Assembly (NCBI RefSeq): GCF_900161835.1
Contig: NZ_LT897836.1
Coordinates: forward strand, 868,001 to 932,000
Source: Sodalis endosymbiont of Henestaris halophilus
GTDB lineage: Bacteria; Pseudomonadota; Gammaproteobacteria; Enterobacterales; Enterobacteriaceae
Direction of reading: 5' to 3'
Length of the DNA: 64,000 nt
Made by a program: the position numbers and the translations under genes. Positions 47,390 through 59,446 of this stretch are shown here, in pieces (the stretch's first letter is position 1; each line of letters opens with the position of its first letter). The notes under the pieces are model-generated. The model saw nothing but the letters and a program-made list of their open reading frames with translations, was not told where the DNA came from and did not search any database.

Positions 47390-50300
47390 ATTAAAATTAA
47401 GTTGTTCTTTCAGTATTTACCTTGCCATTTATATTTTGCTTTATCTGATAAAATCAGAGCATCTGCCGGTATTTATAGTAAAAGGGTTATTTGAGTTAAA
47501 GCGAAACATGATACTTTAAAGGTTGACTAACGCAATTTATAGGCTAGTTAAAGTACTTTAACGGTTAGTTTTAAGTGTTTGTAAGTCAGGTCAACATCTA
47601 TAATCTCAATGACTTAAGTGCAAATTAATTTAACTACGCTGCCTGATTAGTTCAGTAATTTTAGTTTAAATGACGGCATTATCGCCGTTATTAGGCTTAA
47701 CTGCTCTGTATTATTGAAATTTGCATATTGAGAAAACGAAATATTTTAATGTATTCGGTATCTACTCGTTAGTACTTTAAAGTTTTTAATTACCTATTAA
47801 CAGGTTATGCATTTAATAGTTAGAAAATCACTAATTTATTACGTGGTAAAGAGTTTCCAAGATTTTTTAACCAGATTGCGTTTTTTAATGACGCTTTAGG
47901 CATAAAGTTAATCTATCCAACCATGCTATTAGTGGCAGTTACTGCAATAAATATTAAAAAAAATTGCATAGCGATGTGTCTGAGTATTTGCTATCTTGGT
48001 TTATCAATTAATGAATAGCAATTCAGTAATAAACATATTAAAATCAAGGTGTTATTTTATAAAGTTTTGTTTTAGGGCATTAAATCGATTTTTTCATGGT
48101 ACTAAATTACCCTATACAAGTATTAATGATAATTGCGCTAAGGTTTTTTTTGCTATTTTTAATACGTGGTTTTATTTACCCAGCGATTGATAGCTGAACG
48201 GCTGATCTTTATGGGCTTAGCCTTATTTTCATTATTGTAATTGTGGGAAAAAACCAATTTAACTATTTCGCGCTAAATTCAGCAGTACATGCGTACTCAT
48301 TGTACAATTTAATAGAATTTAGAGCAATATAAATATCTTAATAAGGTGGAGATGTTTATTTTTAGTGCTCTTTATTACATAAATATTCTTGAAGAATAAT
48401 TAATGTGGGCGTGCAGTTGGACGCACTTAACCTCAAGGCTCACGATTGTACTTTCGTGACATTTTGTCTTACAATATTGCACGGTTTTTCCTTTATTTTA
48501 ACCTGTACCTACAAGACTGGAACTGTTGTTTCTTTAGGATAGGTATGTGTATATTAGAAATTGGTGGATCCCTGCTCTTTAACGCCACGATGGTGTCGTG
48601 CAATGCATGAATTGGTGTTACCCCTTTCACAACCTGCTTATCTATGCAGGGTAATTAGTTACAATAATGTCCTCTTTAGTAACTTTTGATTTGTGGTTAC
48701 CATATTTTATATGGGCTGATTAGCCACATGTTACGCAGCATTTCCTCTGGTTGGCAATCTTGTCGCATTTTGTTGCGCAATCAATAAGCAGGATAATCAA
48801 TATCCTAGTTTTGTCCCATTTCACGTCAGTGATTTCTTACGTGGTCAGAATACTGTAATCGTATGTGGCTTTAACAATAAATGTTATACCAAAGCCGCAA
48901 TTTCATTGATCATGACAACTTTTAACACCCTTTATTATTTAGATGAAGTGTTATTAGAGACATTTCATATATGATGATCAATTAATTACAACGTATTAAT
49001 CAAATTTTATCGCGCTCGCAGTGGCGATGAACGAGTAGCTTCAATTAATACGTGCTCTTCTAGATGGTAATAATTTATTGATACCGAGATTATTATTTAT
49101 TGCTTATAGCAAACTTGCCTCGATATGTTCGCGCCCTCGGCGTCATCGCCATAAAGGGTCACATAAAATTATCAAATGAACTCGATGAACCGTAGCAGTG
49201 CTATTTTACTAGTCGTTGTAGATAAGTACTACAAATAAGGAAAAGGGGAGGCGATGTGTTTATAGTAAATCACTATTAGTGCTTTTTAGATACAATACTA
49301 TAAGATGTATTGCTCTAATGATTTTGTCGCTCGCGAGTGTCAAGTAAGTGTAATTAGTAAATACGTTATGATAAAGTTTTCTGCTGGCGTCGTCAGCAAC
49401 GAACATCAAATCATGCATTAAACCATAAGCCCTATCAAGGGCTCGCGTGGGCTGGTTATATTATCTCCAGTTATTTTAACATGTGGCAGAATAGGGTTTT
49501 ATTGCAATGTACCGCGTAGCTTTGACCCACACAGCCAACGTTAATATGAACTTTATTACTGTTGTTGTCTTTAGCGATAGTAGTCAGTAAAAGTATAAAT
49601 ATATTTGATTATTGTTCGGCCTATTTTTTGGTAATATAATGATATTAAAGATAAAATGACGTTACATGTCGATAAAAGATAAAGCACAAGCTATGATGAT
49701 CTAATGACAGACATGGTATATGGAACGTTCCAATACCTGTAATGATTTATAACTGCGACATATTGTAACAAATTGCGACTTATCTGTAACTCCAAGCTTT
49801 AACTGAGCATTATGAGCATAACGATGCTCATATAACTTTACTAAACTTTCCACTTAGGTGATACTTATTAAAGTAATTTCGTTACCAGTAAAATACTACC
49901 ATTTCACATTCGGCAAAATTTATCCTGCATGTGGTTGAATTACTTAATTATTCCAGATAGTAAAGTGGTTTTCATACCACAACGATTAGCTGTTTGCATT
50001 ATAAGTCAATGAGTTTTACTTTTATTAGATCTTATTGAGTAATATTAAAGTTAATTTAAACGTTAATATTATTTTCTGCTTATACTACCTCCATATAAAT
50101 AGAGAATTAGCGCTTGACATGCACTTCGCTATTGCACTTGCATTAGTACCTTAATGGTAGATAGATATTTATAATTAATTAAAAATTATAATTGAGTGTA
50201 TTAACTATCATCTCCTCTTCACAGGTTTTTCTATATAAAGAATAATGTTAAGCTGGATTACAGCTGTCAAGTTCGTTTATGAATTTTATTATACGTGCCC

Positions 50301-50415
50301 GCCGTGCGGTATTTTGATATAAAGACATTGTCATTCTATTCCTCACTATTTAAGTAGATAGACTCTAATTATTTAGCTTCTTGAAAGTATTTCGTGTGAG
50401 GATTATATATTGAGT

Positions 50416-50439
50416 TACTGCAGCTCCCCAGCTGCAGTA
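50416..50439. repeat. Perfect hairpin, 10-bp arms
   Basis: TACTGCAGCT and AGCTGCAGTA surround the loop CCCC. It lies in gene-free DNA with no T-run following. Confidence 0.5.
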
Positions 50440-51085
50440 GACTTTGCTTTCGTTGAAAACGCAATAAAATATTCATAATTTGAGTTTATCTAAATACCTA
50501 ACCGCATTTGTATTAGATGTTAAATGGTGTAGTACGGCTGTGAACCGAACGGGATTCGTATGTAATAAGCAAATGACTGCTAGCAGCATGGTAGCGGAGC
50601 TAAACCAAACGGCAGCTTATAAAATCTAGTCATCTAATGATTGTAGTGGCTAGAGGTGCAGTTATATCACTACAAATCAATCCAGAAAGTAGTGTTAACT
50701 AGGTCTCTATTTCATGAGGAATATCGAGTCATCAATGGTAAATGCAGTAACTATTTATGAGAAAAAAACGCATATACTCGGACTAGTGGCTTTATCTTAT
50801 TAATGGTTATTGCATATTGTCTGCAATTTTATATAAATAAGTATGATGGATATAGTCAAGCGTATCAGATTTTAAACTAGATAAGTTGCAAATAATCCAA
50901 CTAATATAATTAGTTACTGCATTTTAGTAAAAATAATTTGTTATGAACGGTGACCAACATTTTGCTAGTATGAGTAGTACATTTTGCTCTTCTGCGTGCA
51001 GAAGAGATATTGTTACAGTTTTGTGCTGTAGAGTCAGCTTTAGAGTATTTGACATAACCACAGGTTCTTTAAATTTTAAAAAACA

Positions 51086-52177
51086 TCATACGTTAAATAA
51101 GAAATTAATGATATCGCCATCCTGAACTATATAATCTTTCCCTTCGAATCGCATTTTCCCGGCTTTTTTAGCACCTTGCTCTCCTTGATAAGAAATAAAA
51201 TCAGCAAAGGAAATTGTTTGGGCTCTAATAAACCCTTTTTCGAAATCAGTATGAATTTTGCTGGCTGCTTGCGGCGCTGTAGCGCCTACCTGGATAGTCC
51301 AGGCGCGTAATTCTTTCACCCCGACAGTAAAATAAGTTTGCAGATTCAACAGTTCATAACCGGTACGAATTACGCGGTTTAAGCTCGGCTCGCTAAAACC
51401 GAGTTCCTCTATGAATTTATTTCGTTCTTCTTCATCGATATTTGCCATATCGGATTCAATTATCGCGCATACCGGTATTACAACCGCCCCCTCGTTCTCA
51501 GCAATAGCGTAAACTTTATCCAGGTGATGATTATTTTCAAAACCGGCTTCATTAACATTAGCGATGTACATAGTCGGTTTGAGCGTTAGAAAACTAAGAT
51601 AGCGTATAATATTTTTTTCATCACTCGAGAGATCTAACATTCGTAGAATGCCGTCATTGCTCAGATGGGATAGGCATTTTTCTAGCACTGTCAGCTGCAA
51701 TTTGGCATCCTTGTTTCCAGTTTTAGCATTTTTTTGCACCCGATGAATAGCGAGCTCGCACAGTTCCAAATCGGACATAGCTAATTCGGTATTAATAACA
51801 TTAATATCGTTTATCGGATCGATTTTTCCCGATACATGAATAATGTTATCGCTTTCAAAGCAACGTACGACGTGACCGATAGCTTCTGTTGAACGAATAT
51901 TAGTCAAAAATTGGTTACCTAATCCTTCTCCTTTTGATGCGTTTTTTACTAAACCAGCTATATCTACAAATTCTGTCGTAGCTTGTACGATACGACGTGG
52001 TTTAATAATTTTTGCTAACTTATTTATGCGCGTATCGGGCACCGGCACCACGCCAGTATTGGGAATGATAGTACAAAATGGAAAGTTCATTGCGTTGGCG
52101 TTCGCTTTGGTCAGAGCATTAAACAAGGTAGATTTACCCACGTTTGGTAACCCGACAATACTGCATTTAAAACCCAT
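51086..52177 (-). CDS. ychF: Ribosome-associated ATPase YchF (EngD/OLA1 family)
   Basis: TRAFAC-class P-loop protein that binds ribosomes and prefers ATP over GTP; linked to translation and oxidative-stress control. The 363 residues equal the E. coli length. G1 GLPNVGKST is at residues 9-17 and G3 [17 protein letters not shown] follows. The NVNEAG segment takes the place of NKxD, matching the ATP preference of the family. A C-terminal TGS domain ends with [18 protein letters not shown]. pth lies 125 bp upstream on the same strand, the conserved pth-ychF pair. Confidence 0.97.
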   Translation of the reverse strand: MGFKCSIVGLPNVGKSTLFNALTKANANAMNFPFCTIIPNTGVVPVPDTRINKLAKIIKPRRIVQATTEFVDIAGLVKNASKGEGLGNQFLTNIRSTEAIGHVVRCFESDNIIHVSGKIDPINDINVINTELAMSDLELCELAIHRVQKNAKTGNKDAKLQLTVLEKCLSHLSNDGILRMLDLSSDEKNIIRYLSFLTLKPTMYIANVNEAGFENNHHLDKVYAIAENEGAVVIPVCAIIESDMANIDEEERNKFIEELGFSEPSLNRVIRTGYELLNLQTYFTVGVKELRAWTIQVGATAPQAASKIHTDFEKGFIRAQTISFADFISYQGEQGAKKAGKMRFEGKDYIVQDGDIINFLFNV

Positions 52178-52302
52178 AGTGGTCTTACTTCCAATATTTA
52201 TATTATTATTTAGTTAATTTTATGATTTATATCATATCTTTAAGTGTTTATTATACGCAAAATATGGTAAAAATAAACGTTTAGCATGTGTGTTTAACCT
52301 GG

Positions 52303-52878
52303 CTAGTAAGCATTTAGGTTCTTCATATCCTTCGTAGCATCTTGGGTAACAAGAATTTCCGTACAACGGACCGCCTTATCTATAGCATTATTAATAAGCT
52401 GTAATTCCGCTAAAGGTGGTTTACCGAGCACAAAGCTTACTACTTTGTCTTTGTTGCCAGGGTGGCCGATACCGATACGTAGGCGGTGGAAATTGTGATT
52501 GCTGCCAAGTCGGTTAATAATATCTTTGAGGCCATTGTGGCAGCCATGACTACCGCCCAGCTTCAGTCGAGTTTTGCCAGGTAGCAGAGCTAGCTCGTCG
52601 TGCGCCACCATAATTTCTTCTGGTGCGATGCGATAAAAAGTGGCCATCGTAGTTACTGCTTTACCGCTGAGATTCATGAAGGTAGTCGGAACCAGAAGGT
52701 GAATATCTCTGCCTCCTAGGATCAGGCTGCAGGTGTAGCCGTAAAATTTGCTTTGATCTTTTAACGTTTGCTGGTAACGCTTTGCCAGTGATTCCACATA
52801 CCAAGCACCGGCATTGTGGCGAGTTGCGGCGTATTGTGCGCCTGGATTAGCTAATCCTACAATTAATTTAATCCTCAT
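52303..52878 (-). CDS. pth: Peptidyl-tRNA hydrolase
   Basis: Recycles tRNAs by cleaving peptidyl-tRNAs dropped from the ribosome. The 191 residues compare with 194 in E. coli. Catalytic elements seen are the GLANPGAQY loop with N11, ATRHNAGAW with H21, and MVAHDELAL with the conserved aspartate. The substrate-binding FMNLSGKAV and [12 protein letters not shown] segments are intact. In E. coli ychH and dauA separate pth from prs; here 655 bp of gene-free DNA does. Confidence 0.97.
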   Translation of the reverse strand: MRIKLIVGLANPGAQYAATRHNAGAWYVESLAKRYQQTLKDQSKFYGYTCSLILGGRDIHLLVPTTFMNLSGKAVTTMATFYRIAPEEIMVAHDELALLPGKTRLKLGGSHGCHNGLKDIINRLGSNHNFHRLRIGIGHPGNKDKVVSFVLGKPPLAELQLINNAIDKAVRCTEILVTQDATKDMKNLNAY

Positions 52879-53533
52879 ATTTTCTCTTATCTGACTAGAT
52901 TTCTTGTTAGTTTACTTAGCTAGGGCAATGCAATTTCTAATTGACGGCAGGGTATTGGTAGTGATGATAGTGCCGATTTGTATGATCTACTCAAAATTTG
53001 TGATAGTTAATCATAAATTAATGACTTAATTATTGCCATACATGAATCAATGTATGGGAATAATGAGCGTAATGAATTACGTTGAAATGGCTCCTGCCAG
53101 GACAATCAGAGAGTGTTATAATATGAGACGCAAATTAGCAATGCGAGTCAGCAATAGCTTAATGGGGGTTAAGATGATACTGATGAATAGTAGAACTTTA
53201 TTTTGTGCTTAAATCTGCTGCTCTCAATCTAGATATTAAATCTTATAATTATCGTCTGGCTTTATAATATGCACTTTTTAGTCGGTGGATTATTATTGTA
53301 TTAATACACGGAGTGTGCGCATGAGTTGTAATTATAAGGCAATAATGGATCGCTGCTGACGGTACTTAAAAGCTTTTATTCGCACATGATAAAAATCATA
53401 ACGTCGCTATCATTAACCTTTGTGCTTTGATAGTGTGCAAGATAATCTAAAACAACGGCAAAGCGATTGTGGCGCTTACCTTTTAACTTTCTTGAGTAAC
53501 CAGACGAACGACCTTGCCATGATCGGCGCAAAA
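52879..53533. other. pth-prs spacer
   Basis: 655 bp where enterics carry dauA (ychM) and ychH. The gap is far shorter than dauA alone, so most was deleted. I recognise no remnant with confidence. Confidence 0.5.
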
Positions 53534-54523
<990 letters not shown>

Positions 54524-54590
54524 CTAGCCTAACGTTGAAAAGACGTCTGCGCCTGCGGGTAATGTCATTAGACCATCGTCGTTGGTCAGA

Positions 54591-55457
54591 TTATTTTTGC
54601 ATCAATGATAACGCCCGATGTAGCGGGGAAACGTTCATACCTTTCGCAACAAAACTTCGCATCCATACCGGAGTCTGCAAGAAAACCTGACGAGCGGCAT
54701 CCTCGGTGTCGAATTCGGCAAAAACACAAGCGCCTGTGCCAGTCATTCTTGACGGTGCATATTTTAATAACCATAAAAGATGTTGCTCAACTGAGGGAAA
54801 ATGTTTTTTTGCGACTTGTTCACAAACATTTTGAAAAGTGACGGACATCAGCTGATCAAGTGAGCAGTACTGTGCGTTTCTTTGCAGATTAGGGTCGCTA
54901 AAAATGCTTGAAGTAGCAATATTGACCGGCGGTACGGCGATAAGATACCATTTTTCTACTAAGACAACTGGTGTAAGTTGTTCACCAATGCCTTCGGCGA
55001 ATGCCGCCGTACCTCGCACGAATACCGGCACATCAGCGCCAATAATTAGTCCCAGCCTCGTAAGGGTCGTAATAGTTAAACCGCAGCCCCACTGGGCATT
55101 GAGTGCCACAAGCACGGTTGCCGCGTCGGAAGACCCGCCACCGAGCCCCCCGCCCATAGGTAGCACTTTTTCAAGCCATATATCTGCCCCAGGAGTGGTT
55201 GGGTCATTAGTTTTCCAGCAGTAGCGCTGCAACATAAGCGCTGCTTGAACTATAAGATTGTTCTTTTCTGTCACGCCAGCTACAGGATTCAGCAGACGAA
55301 CACGGCCGCCGACTGTCTTTGTTATATACAGTGTGTCGCCATAATCCAAAAATTGAAATAGTGTTTGCAGCAGATGGTAACCGTCGGAGCGTTTTCCAGT
55401 AATGTACAAAAACAGGTTAATCTTAGCGGGGGCTGGCCACTGATGTGTCATGAGCAT
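54591..55457 (-). CDS. ispE: 4-diphosphocytidyl-2-C-methyl-D-erythritol kinase
   Basis: GHMP kinase for the fourth step of the MEP isoprenoid pathway, feeding ubiquinone and undecaprenyl-phosphate. The 288 residues compare with 283 in E. coli. [12 protein letters not shown] is at the N-terminus, the ATP-binding [15 protein letters not shown] is at about 99-113, and [14 protein letters not shown] is near the C-terminus. The ATG at 55457 shares one base with the lolB stop (TAATG), the same coupling as in E. coli; an in-frame ATG two codons later is the alternative start. Confidence 0.96.
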   Translation of the reverse strand: MLMTHQWPAPAKINLFLYITGKRSDGYHLLQTLFQFLDYGDTLYITKTVGGRVRLLNPVAGVTEKNNLIVQAALMLQRYCWKTNDPTTPGADIWLEKVLPMGGGLGGGSSDAATVLVALNAQWGCGLTITTLTRLGLIIGADVPVFVRGTAAFAEGIGEQLTPVVLVEKWYLIAVPPVNIATSSIFSDPNLQRNAQYCSLDQLMSVTFQNVCEQVAKKHFPSVEQHLLWLLKYAPSRMTGTGACVFAEFDTEDAARQVFLQTPVWMRSFVAKGMNVSPLHRALSLMQK

Positions 55458-56080
55458 TACAGATTCCAGCTATGCATGTTTAATTTAATGAGTTTATCAC
55501 CTTGGATTAATTCCATAGTAGATGGTAGCGCCGGCACACTATCTTCGTGATAACTCTGGTAGGTCACAGTCCAGTGTTGCCCGTTGTGACTATAACGTAA
55601 CTGGTGAAGGTAACCGCGGGAATCTAAGGTGAAATCGGTGGCATCGCCGGGTAAACCAATCATCCAATGACGCAAACTATTGAGTGGGATATATATGCCA
55701 ATTAGTTTTTGTATTATAACTTCAGGATCGTCGCTTATGTAGAGGAAACCCCGTTTATTGACGATTTGTACTACATTAGACGTAACATTAAGAACCATCT
55801 CTATACTGCCGAAAGGATTAGTCAAAATTAATCGGTAGTGATTGACGCTAGTCTGCTGCCAGTTAAAATTTGCGAAAATTTTCAGTTCCTGGGAACGATA
55901 GGCGAAAGAGCCGCGAGTCTGGTAACGTGTAAGCCTGGAAAGCAATTGCTGGTGATGGTTACGCGATTCAGGCGCATGTTGACTTTTACTTATATCATAA
56001 GGAGTATGAATACTACAAGCGGTCAACGGCATAACAGCGATCAGCAGCAGCCGTAAAATAGCGTAACCACGCTCTGGCAT
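55457..56080 (-). CDS. lolB: Outer-membrane lipoprotein receptor LolB
   Basis: Accepts lipoproteins from periplasmic LolA and inserts them into the outer membrane. The 207 residues equal the E. coli length. A lipoprotein signal peptide ends in the lipobox LTAC with the acylated cysteine at C22. The conserved [18 protein letters not shown] and [10 protein letters not shown] blocks and LPGDATDF are present. It is the most diverged gene of the block but intact. hemA, divergent in enterics, is a fossil here. Presence of LolB implies that the cell still has an outer membrane. Confidence 0.95.
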   Translation of the reverse strand: MPERGYAILRLLLIAVMPLTACSIHTPYDISKSQHAPESRNHHQQLLSRLTRYQTRGSFAYRSQELKIFANFNWQQTSVNHYRLILTNPFGSIEMVLNVTSNVVQIVNKRGFLYISDDPEVIIQKLIGIYIPLNSLRHWMIGLPGDATDFTLDSRGYLHQLRYSHNGQHWTVTYQSYHEDSVPALPSTMELIQGDKLIKLNMHSWNL

Positions 56081-57211
56081 TACTGCGACTTCCTTAAATA
56101 TACTAGGTTAGTAATACTCACGCTAAAATAGCTGCAGTTATCATTATTGTCAATAGCTTTAATATTTTATAAATTATAAGTTACGTTAAATAAAATAAAG
56201 AAATCGAGTTGTGGCTTTTTTTTTGCACTTGTGTACTAAGTAGAATTAGTACAAGATATAAATATACTAATAATTATACTATTCTGTATACCATGCATCT
56301 CCCATGGCATTGATAACACAAAAGATGGTTTTGGTTCGACGCAAATTTATGACAAATTAATTGAGAGAATCATCGAATACTACGTTAATTGGGAAGGTAT
56401 TCCACTAAATTTTAAAAAATTTATATATTGGTCTCTGACGCAAAAAAAGGGATACGCAACGAAATTTAGATCAATTTTCATGCGATCGTGTTTGTCATGT
56501 ATTGTGGTGTTGCAGATTTTTTGAATTTAAATTTCAGTGACGGTTTTTCTAGTAAGCTAAGGTTAGCCGAAACGGCTGAACTGGTATCGTTATTTGAGTG
56601 AAATTACACATTGAAGCAGTAGGTCATCGCCAACTAAATTAGTGAATAAATTTAGCGTGTAGCGGAAGAAGTCAGCGATTACGTCATGAACTTAACATGA
56701 ATTGATTGCTAATTGAGAAAAGCTAACATTGTTATTACTTCTATTTTCAGTAGATGCAAACGAATTATATTGAAGGAATGAATAGCGGAATAACCTCTCA
56801 ACCAATACCGTTGGTAAGCTCATAGTTACTGCTAAATATCGCTGTACCGTGATATATTGAACCGAACGGGACTTAAGATGTCAGAGCCACTTATCTTTAC
56901 ACTGTAGACTATCTACAGTGTCATCATTGAAAAATTTTGTGCAGCATGCAAATAATGCTGCACTGATAAAAACACTGTCGTCGCTAAGGAAAGTCTTATA
57001 CTTTATGAATTAGCAGTGGCACTTTGCCACTAACTAGGAATAAATTTTAAAAGATATGGTATACAAGCTAATAAACCGTTTTGTCCTTATCTATGCGACG
57101 AATAAATCTTTGTAACAGGCTTGTAAATAAAGGCGATCCATAGGAAAAATTTTGTTTTATGTTTTAAACTCGATACATACTAAAACATAATTAGGGGTAA
57201 ATACATTAAGA
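56081..57211. other. lolB-prfA gap holding the hemA fossil
   Basis: 1.1 kb. Most of it is the decayed hemA entered separately. The lolB-proximal 200 bp is A+T-rich with a T10 run near 56216 and should hold the lolB promoter. The prfA-proximal 80 bp should hold a promoter that now serves prfA alone. Confidence 0.6.
56300..57130 (+). pseudogene. hemA: Decayed hemA (glutamyl-tRNA reductase)
   Basis: The position between lolB and prfA, same strand as prfA, is that of hemA. Readable landmarks: GAAACGGCTGAACTGGTATCG at about 56569 (codons for GETIELVA); CATCGCCAACTAAATTAGTGAA at about 56625 (IANRTRE, with stops); GCTGTACCGTGATATATTGAACC at about 56842 (AVPRDIEP); CTTATCTTTACACTGTAGACTATCTACAG at about 56890 (YLYSVDDLQ). 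The 5' part is more decayed and has lost sequence, and the last 80-100 codons are largely deleted before prfA. Multiple stops and frameshifts. The first enzyme of C5-pathway heme synthesis is thus lost at this locus. Confidence 0.9.
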
Positions 57212-58294
57212 ATGAATCCTTCAATGGTCGCTAAATTAGAGGCGTTACAAGAGCGCCGAAAAGAAGTGGAACTTTTGCTTGGCGATCCAAGTGTAATTTC
57301 TGATCAAGCGCGTTTTCGTGCTTTATCAAAAGAGTACGCGCAACTATCTGATGTGGCAAGCTACTTTCATCGTTGGCACCAAGTGCAAGAAGATATCCAA
57401 AATGCAGAGGACCTGCTTCTGGATCCTGAATTACGCGATATAGCACAACAAGAGATGGAAGCTTCTCGCTTTTGTCAAGAACGACTAGAACAGCAACTTG
57501 AGGTCTTGCTGTTACCGAAAGATCTTGATGACCAACGTGGGTGTTTCCTGGAAGTGCGTGCCGGCATCGGTGGCGATGAGGCAGCGTTATTTGCGGGTGA
57601 TTTGTTTCGAATGTATAGTCGTTTCGCCGAAATCCGCTGCTGGAAAATGGAGATCGTCAGCGCAAGTGCTGGAGAGCATGGCGGATTCAAAGAGATTATT
57701 GCCAATGTGTGTCATGAAGGTGCTTACGGTGTGCTGAAATTTGAATCTGGCGGTCATCGCGTGCAAAGAGTACCGGAAACAGAATCCCAGGGGCGCATCC
57801 ACACATCGACTTGCACTGTAGTCGTGATGCCTGAGATCCCAGAGGTTGAACTGCCGGAAATAAACGTTGCTGATTTGCACATCGATACTTTTCGCTCCTC
57901 CGGAGCGGGTGGTCAGCATGTCAACACTACTGATTCAGCTATTCGCATTACCCATCTACCTACTGGGCTAGTGGTGGCATGTCAAGATGAACGCTCTCAA
58001 CACAAAAATAAAGCTAAGGCCCTAGCTGTGCTAGGAGCACGTTTGCGCGCCTTGACGGTTCAGCGTCGACATCAAGAGGAGTCTACTACGCGCCGTAATC
58101 TGTTGAGTAGCGGCGAGCGCTCTGATCGCATCCGTACCTATAATTTTCCGCAGGGGCGGGTAACTGATCACCGTATTGGCCTGACGCTGTACAGGCTTGA
58201 GGAAGTGTTCGAAGGCAAGCTTGATATGCTGATTCAGCCTATCATGCAAGAGTATGCTACTGATCAGCTTGCTGCTTTGTCTGAGATGGTCTAA
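57212..58294 (+). CDS. prfA: Peptide chain release factor 1
   Basis: Recognises UAA and UAG stop codons and triggers peptide release. The 360 residues equal the E. coli length. The GGQ motif lies in [12 protein letters not shown] near residue 235. The codon-recognition motif reads PET in [14 protein letters not shown], the P-x-T form found in many bacteria (PAT in E. coli). The stop overlaps the prmC start by one base (TAATG), so the factor and its methylase are translationally coupled. Former upstream partner hemA is dead, so transcription must start in the relic or in the short gap. Confidence 0.98.
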   Translation: MNPSMVAKLEALQERRKEVELLLGDPSVISDQARFRALSKEYAQLSDVASYFHRWHQVQEDIQNAEDLLLDPELRDIAQQEMEASRFCQERLEQQLEVLLLPKDLDDQRGCFLEVRAGIGGDEAALFAGDLFRMYSRFAEIRCWKMEIVSASAGEHGGFKEIIANVCHEGAYGVLKFESGGHRVQRVPETESQGRIHTSTCTVVVMPEIPEVELPEINVADLHIDTFRSSGAGGQHVNTTDSAIRITHLPTGLVVACQDERSQHKNKAKALAVLGARLRALTVQRRHQEESTTRRNLLSSGERSDRIRTYNFPQGRVTDHRIGLTLYRLEEVFEGKLDMLIQPIMQEYATDQLAALSEMV

Positions 58295-59133
58295 TGACTT
58301 GGCAGCAATGGTTAACTCAGGCAGTGACACGATTGCGAGCGTCTTTTAGTCTTAGCGCTAAGCTGGATGCTGAAATATTACTGGCTTTAGTTACTGGCGC
58401 AACGCGAACTAAATTGCTAGCTTTCGGCGAAAGCCAGTTGATTAACGAGCTGCACGTTAGGCTTGAAGCGCTGTTAGTCCGCCGCGAACGAGGCGAACCC
58501 CTAGCGTATCTGATTGGCGAACGCGAGTTCTGGTCCTTGCGGTTGCGGGTATCGCCTGATACCATGATTCCACGTCCTGATACGGAATGTTTAGTGCAAT
58601 GTGCGCTTGACCTGTTGCCGCCATCTCGCGTTGAGGTGCTGGATTTGGGTACCGGCAGCGGCGCTATCGCGTTAGCTCTAGCTTCGGAGCGGCCAGCATG
58701 GCAGATAACCGGTGTTGATCGCGTGTTAGGCGCAGTTGTTCTTGCACGTGACAATGCTAACAGCCTGGGGCTGAACAATGTTCAGTTTTACAAAAGTGAT
58801 TGGTTTAAAGTATTGCAGACGCAGCGCTATAGTCTTATTGTGAGTAACCCACCTTACATAAAGGCTAACGATCCGCATCTTACACAGGGTGATGTACGTT
58901 TTGAGCCTCGCAGCGCTCTGGTGTCGGGGAAGGATGGTCTAGAGGATTTATCAGCAATTTGTCGCGGAGCGGGTAGGCATTTGTTATCCAACGGCTGGTT
59001 AATATTAGAACATGGTTGTAGTCAGGGAGCTGCTGTGCGCGCTCTGCTTGCTGTTGTAGGTTTTACCAATATAGCTACTCTTCGTGATTATAGTAATAAT
59101 GAGCGCGTTAGCCAAGGACAGTGGCTGTTATAA
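58294..59133 (+). CDS. prmC: Release factor glutamine methyltransferase PrmC
   Basis: Methylates the glutamine of the GGQ motif in RF1 and RF2 using SAM, raising release efficiency. The 279 residues compare with 277 in E. coli. The SAM-binding LDLGTGSGAIALALA contains DLGTGSG at about 117-123. The catalytic NPPY is at 185-188 in IVSNPPYIK. An N-terminal helical RF-binding domain precedes. It overlaps prfA by one base. In enterics sirB2, sirB1 and kdsA follow in the same operon; here 742 bp with an unusual structured element intervenes. Confidence 0.97.
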   Translation: MTWQQWLTQAVTRLRASFSLSAKLDAEILLALVTGATRTKLLAFGESQLINELHVRLEALLVRRERGEPLAYLIGEREFWSLRLRVSPDTMIPRPDTECLVQCALDLLPPSRVEVLDLGTGSGAIALALASERPAWQITGVDRVLGAVVLARDNANSLGLNNVQFYKSDWFKVLQTQRYSLIVSNPPYIKANDPHLTQGDVRFEPRSALVSGKDGLEDLSAICRGAGRHLLSNGWLILEHGCSQGAAVRALLAVVGFTNIATLRDYSNNERVSQGQWLL

Positions 59134-59196
59134 CTAATGCCTTTAAAAAAGGAAATAAAAATTTTGTTAAATAAGCAACAATATAACTAGTAACCA

Positions 59197-59230
59197 GGAG
59201 GTTTAACTATGGTTACCATAAGTTTCCTCC
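59197..59230 (+). promoter_or_regulatory. Hairpin sequestering Shine-Dalgarno and start codon
   Basis: GGAGG (59197-59201) pairs with CCTCC (59226-59230); AAC (59205-59207) pairs with GTT (59222-59224) across a bulged A; TATGG (59208-59212), which contains the ATG, pairs with CCATA (59216-59220) around loop TTA. About 13 base pairs hide the ribosome-binding site and initiation codon of the 28-codon ORF. Confidence 0.65.
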
Positions 59231-59295
59231 GCCTTTTGGTGTTTTTACCTCTGCTTTTTCTTGGTTTTTTTATGATACTCATACGTGATGTCTGA
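59209..59295 (+). CDS. Candidate 28-aa hydrophobic peptide with ideal Shine-Dalgarno
   Basis: The ATG at 59209 has AGGAGG ending 7 bases upstream, the strongest ribosome-binding site in this window. The product starts MVTISFLRLL and ends FFMILIRDV. Residues 9-25 are almost all L/F/I/V/M, one predicted membrane span, with Arg at 8 and 26. I do not recognise the family. The size, hydrophobicity, sequestered start and downstream hairpins resemble type I toxin mRNAs; the Leu/Phe-rich peptide followed by alternative hairpins and a U-tract also resembles a leader-peptide attenuator. The C-terminal MILIRDV recalls the FTWMIRDS of Hok-type toxins only weakly. It was too short for a routine ORF screen. 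Expression is unproven. Confidence 0.5.
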   Translation: MVTISFLRLLVFLPLLFLGFFMILIRDV

Positions 59296-59296
59296 T

Positions 59297-59330
59297 CGAT
59301 CCTGATTAGGATCGCCTTGTTAATCAAGGC
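59297..59330 (+). repeat. Two tandem hairpins after the small ORF
   Basis: CGATCCT/AGGATCG with loop GATT (59297-59314) starts two bases after the stop codon. GCCTTG/CAAGGC with loop TTAAT (59314-59330) follows immediately, sharing one base. Both are perfect. Confidence 0.7.
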
Positions 59331-59372
59331 TGATAATGAATACGATTGCCTATTTTAAATATAAGAACCTAC

Positions 59373-59416
59373 ATCTACCTAATCAGGTAGATAGGCTGCT
59401 AGTTACCTAGTTTTTT
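59373..59416 (+). promoter_or_regulatory. Hairpin with possible alternative pairing and T6
   Basis: ATCTACCT/AGGTAGAT with loop AATC (59373-59392) is perfect. The AGGTA of its 3' arm can instead pair with TACCT at 59404-59408, and CTAG-TTAC-CTAG is followed by TTTTTT (59411-59416). Mutually exclusive folds of this type are used in attenuators; whether they form here is inference. Confidence 0.4.
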
Positions 59417-59446
59417 CGGCCTTTTACCTTAGATCACATCCTAAGT

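Larger units (their letters stand above)
44667..51085. other. 6.4 kb graveyard between nth and ychF (former rsx/rnf region)
   Basis: No intact gene. By enteric order the rsxA-B-C-D-G-E operon should run leftward into nth, and rsxE remains are readable at the nth end. The rest is too decayed for me to align. Structures seen: a hairpin followed by a pyrimidine-rich tract (45289-45312), an orphan intrinsic terminator on plus (47370-47389), hairpins TATGAGCAT/ATGCTCATA (49811-49832) and TACTGCAGCT/AGCTGCAGTA (50416-50439), and an 8-bp hairpin near the ychF 3' end (50987-51006). The junction to ychF is not the E. coli arrangement. Confidence 0.6.

Noticed and set aside
56899-56921. Perfect hairpin ACACTGTAGA/TCTACAGTGT and the adjacent GTGCAGCAT/ATGCTGCAC (56939-56963)
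   Set aside because: Both fall inside the hemA fossil, where the arms derive from codons for YLYSVDDLQS and the following segment, so they are probably coincidental.
57773-57781. PET in place of PAT in the RF1 codon-recognition motif
   Set aside because: P-x-T is variable at the middle position, and PET is usual in many bacteria, so it does not suggest a changed stop-codon code.
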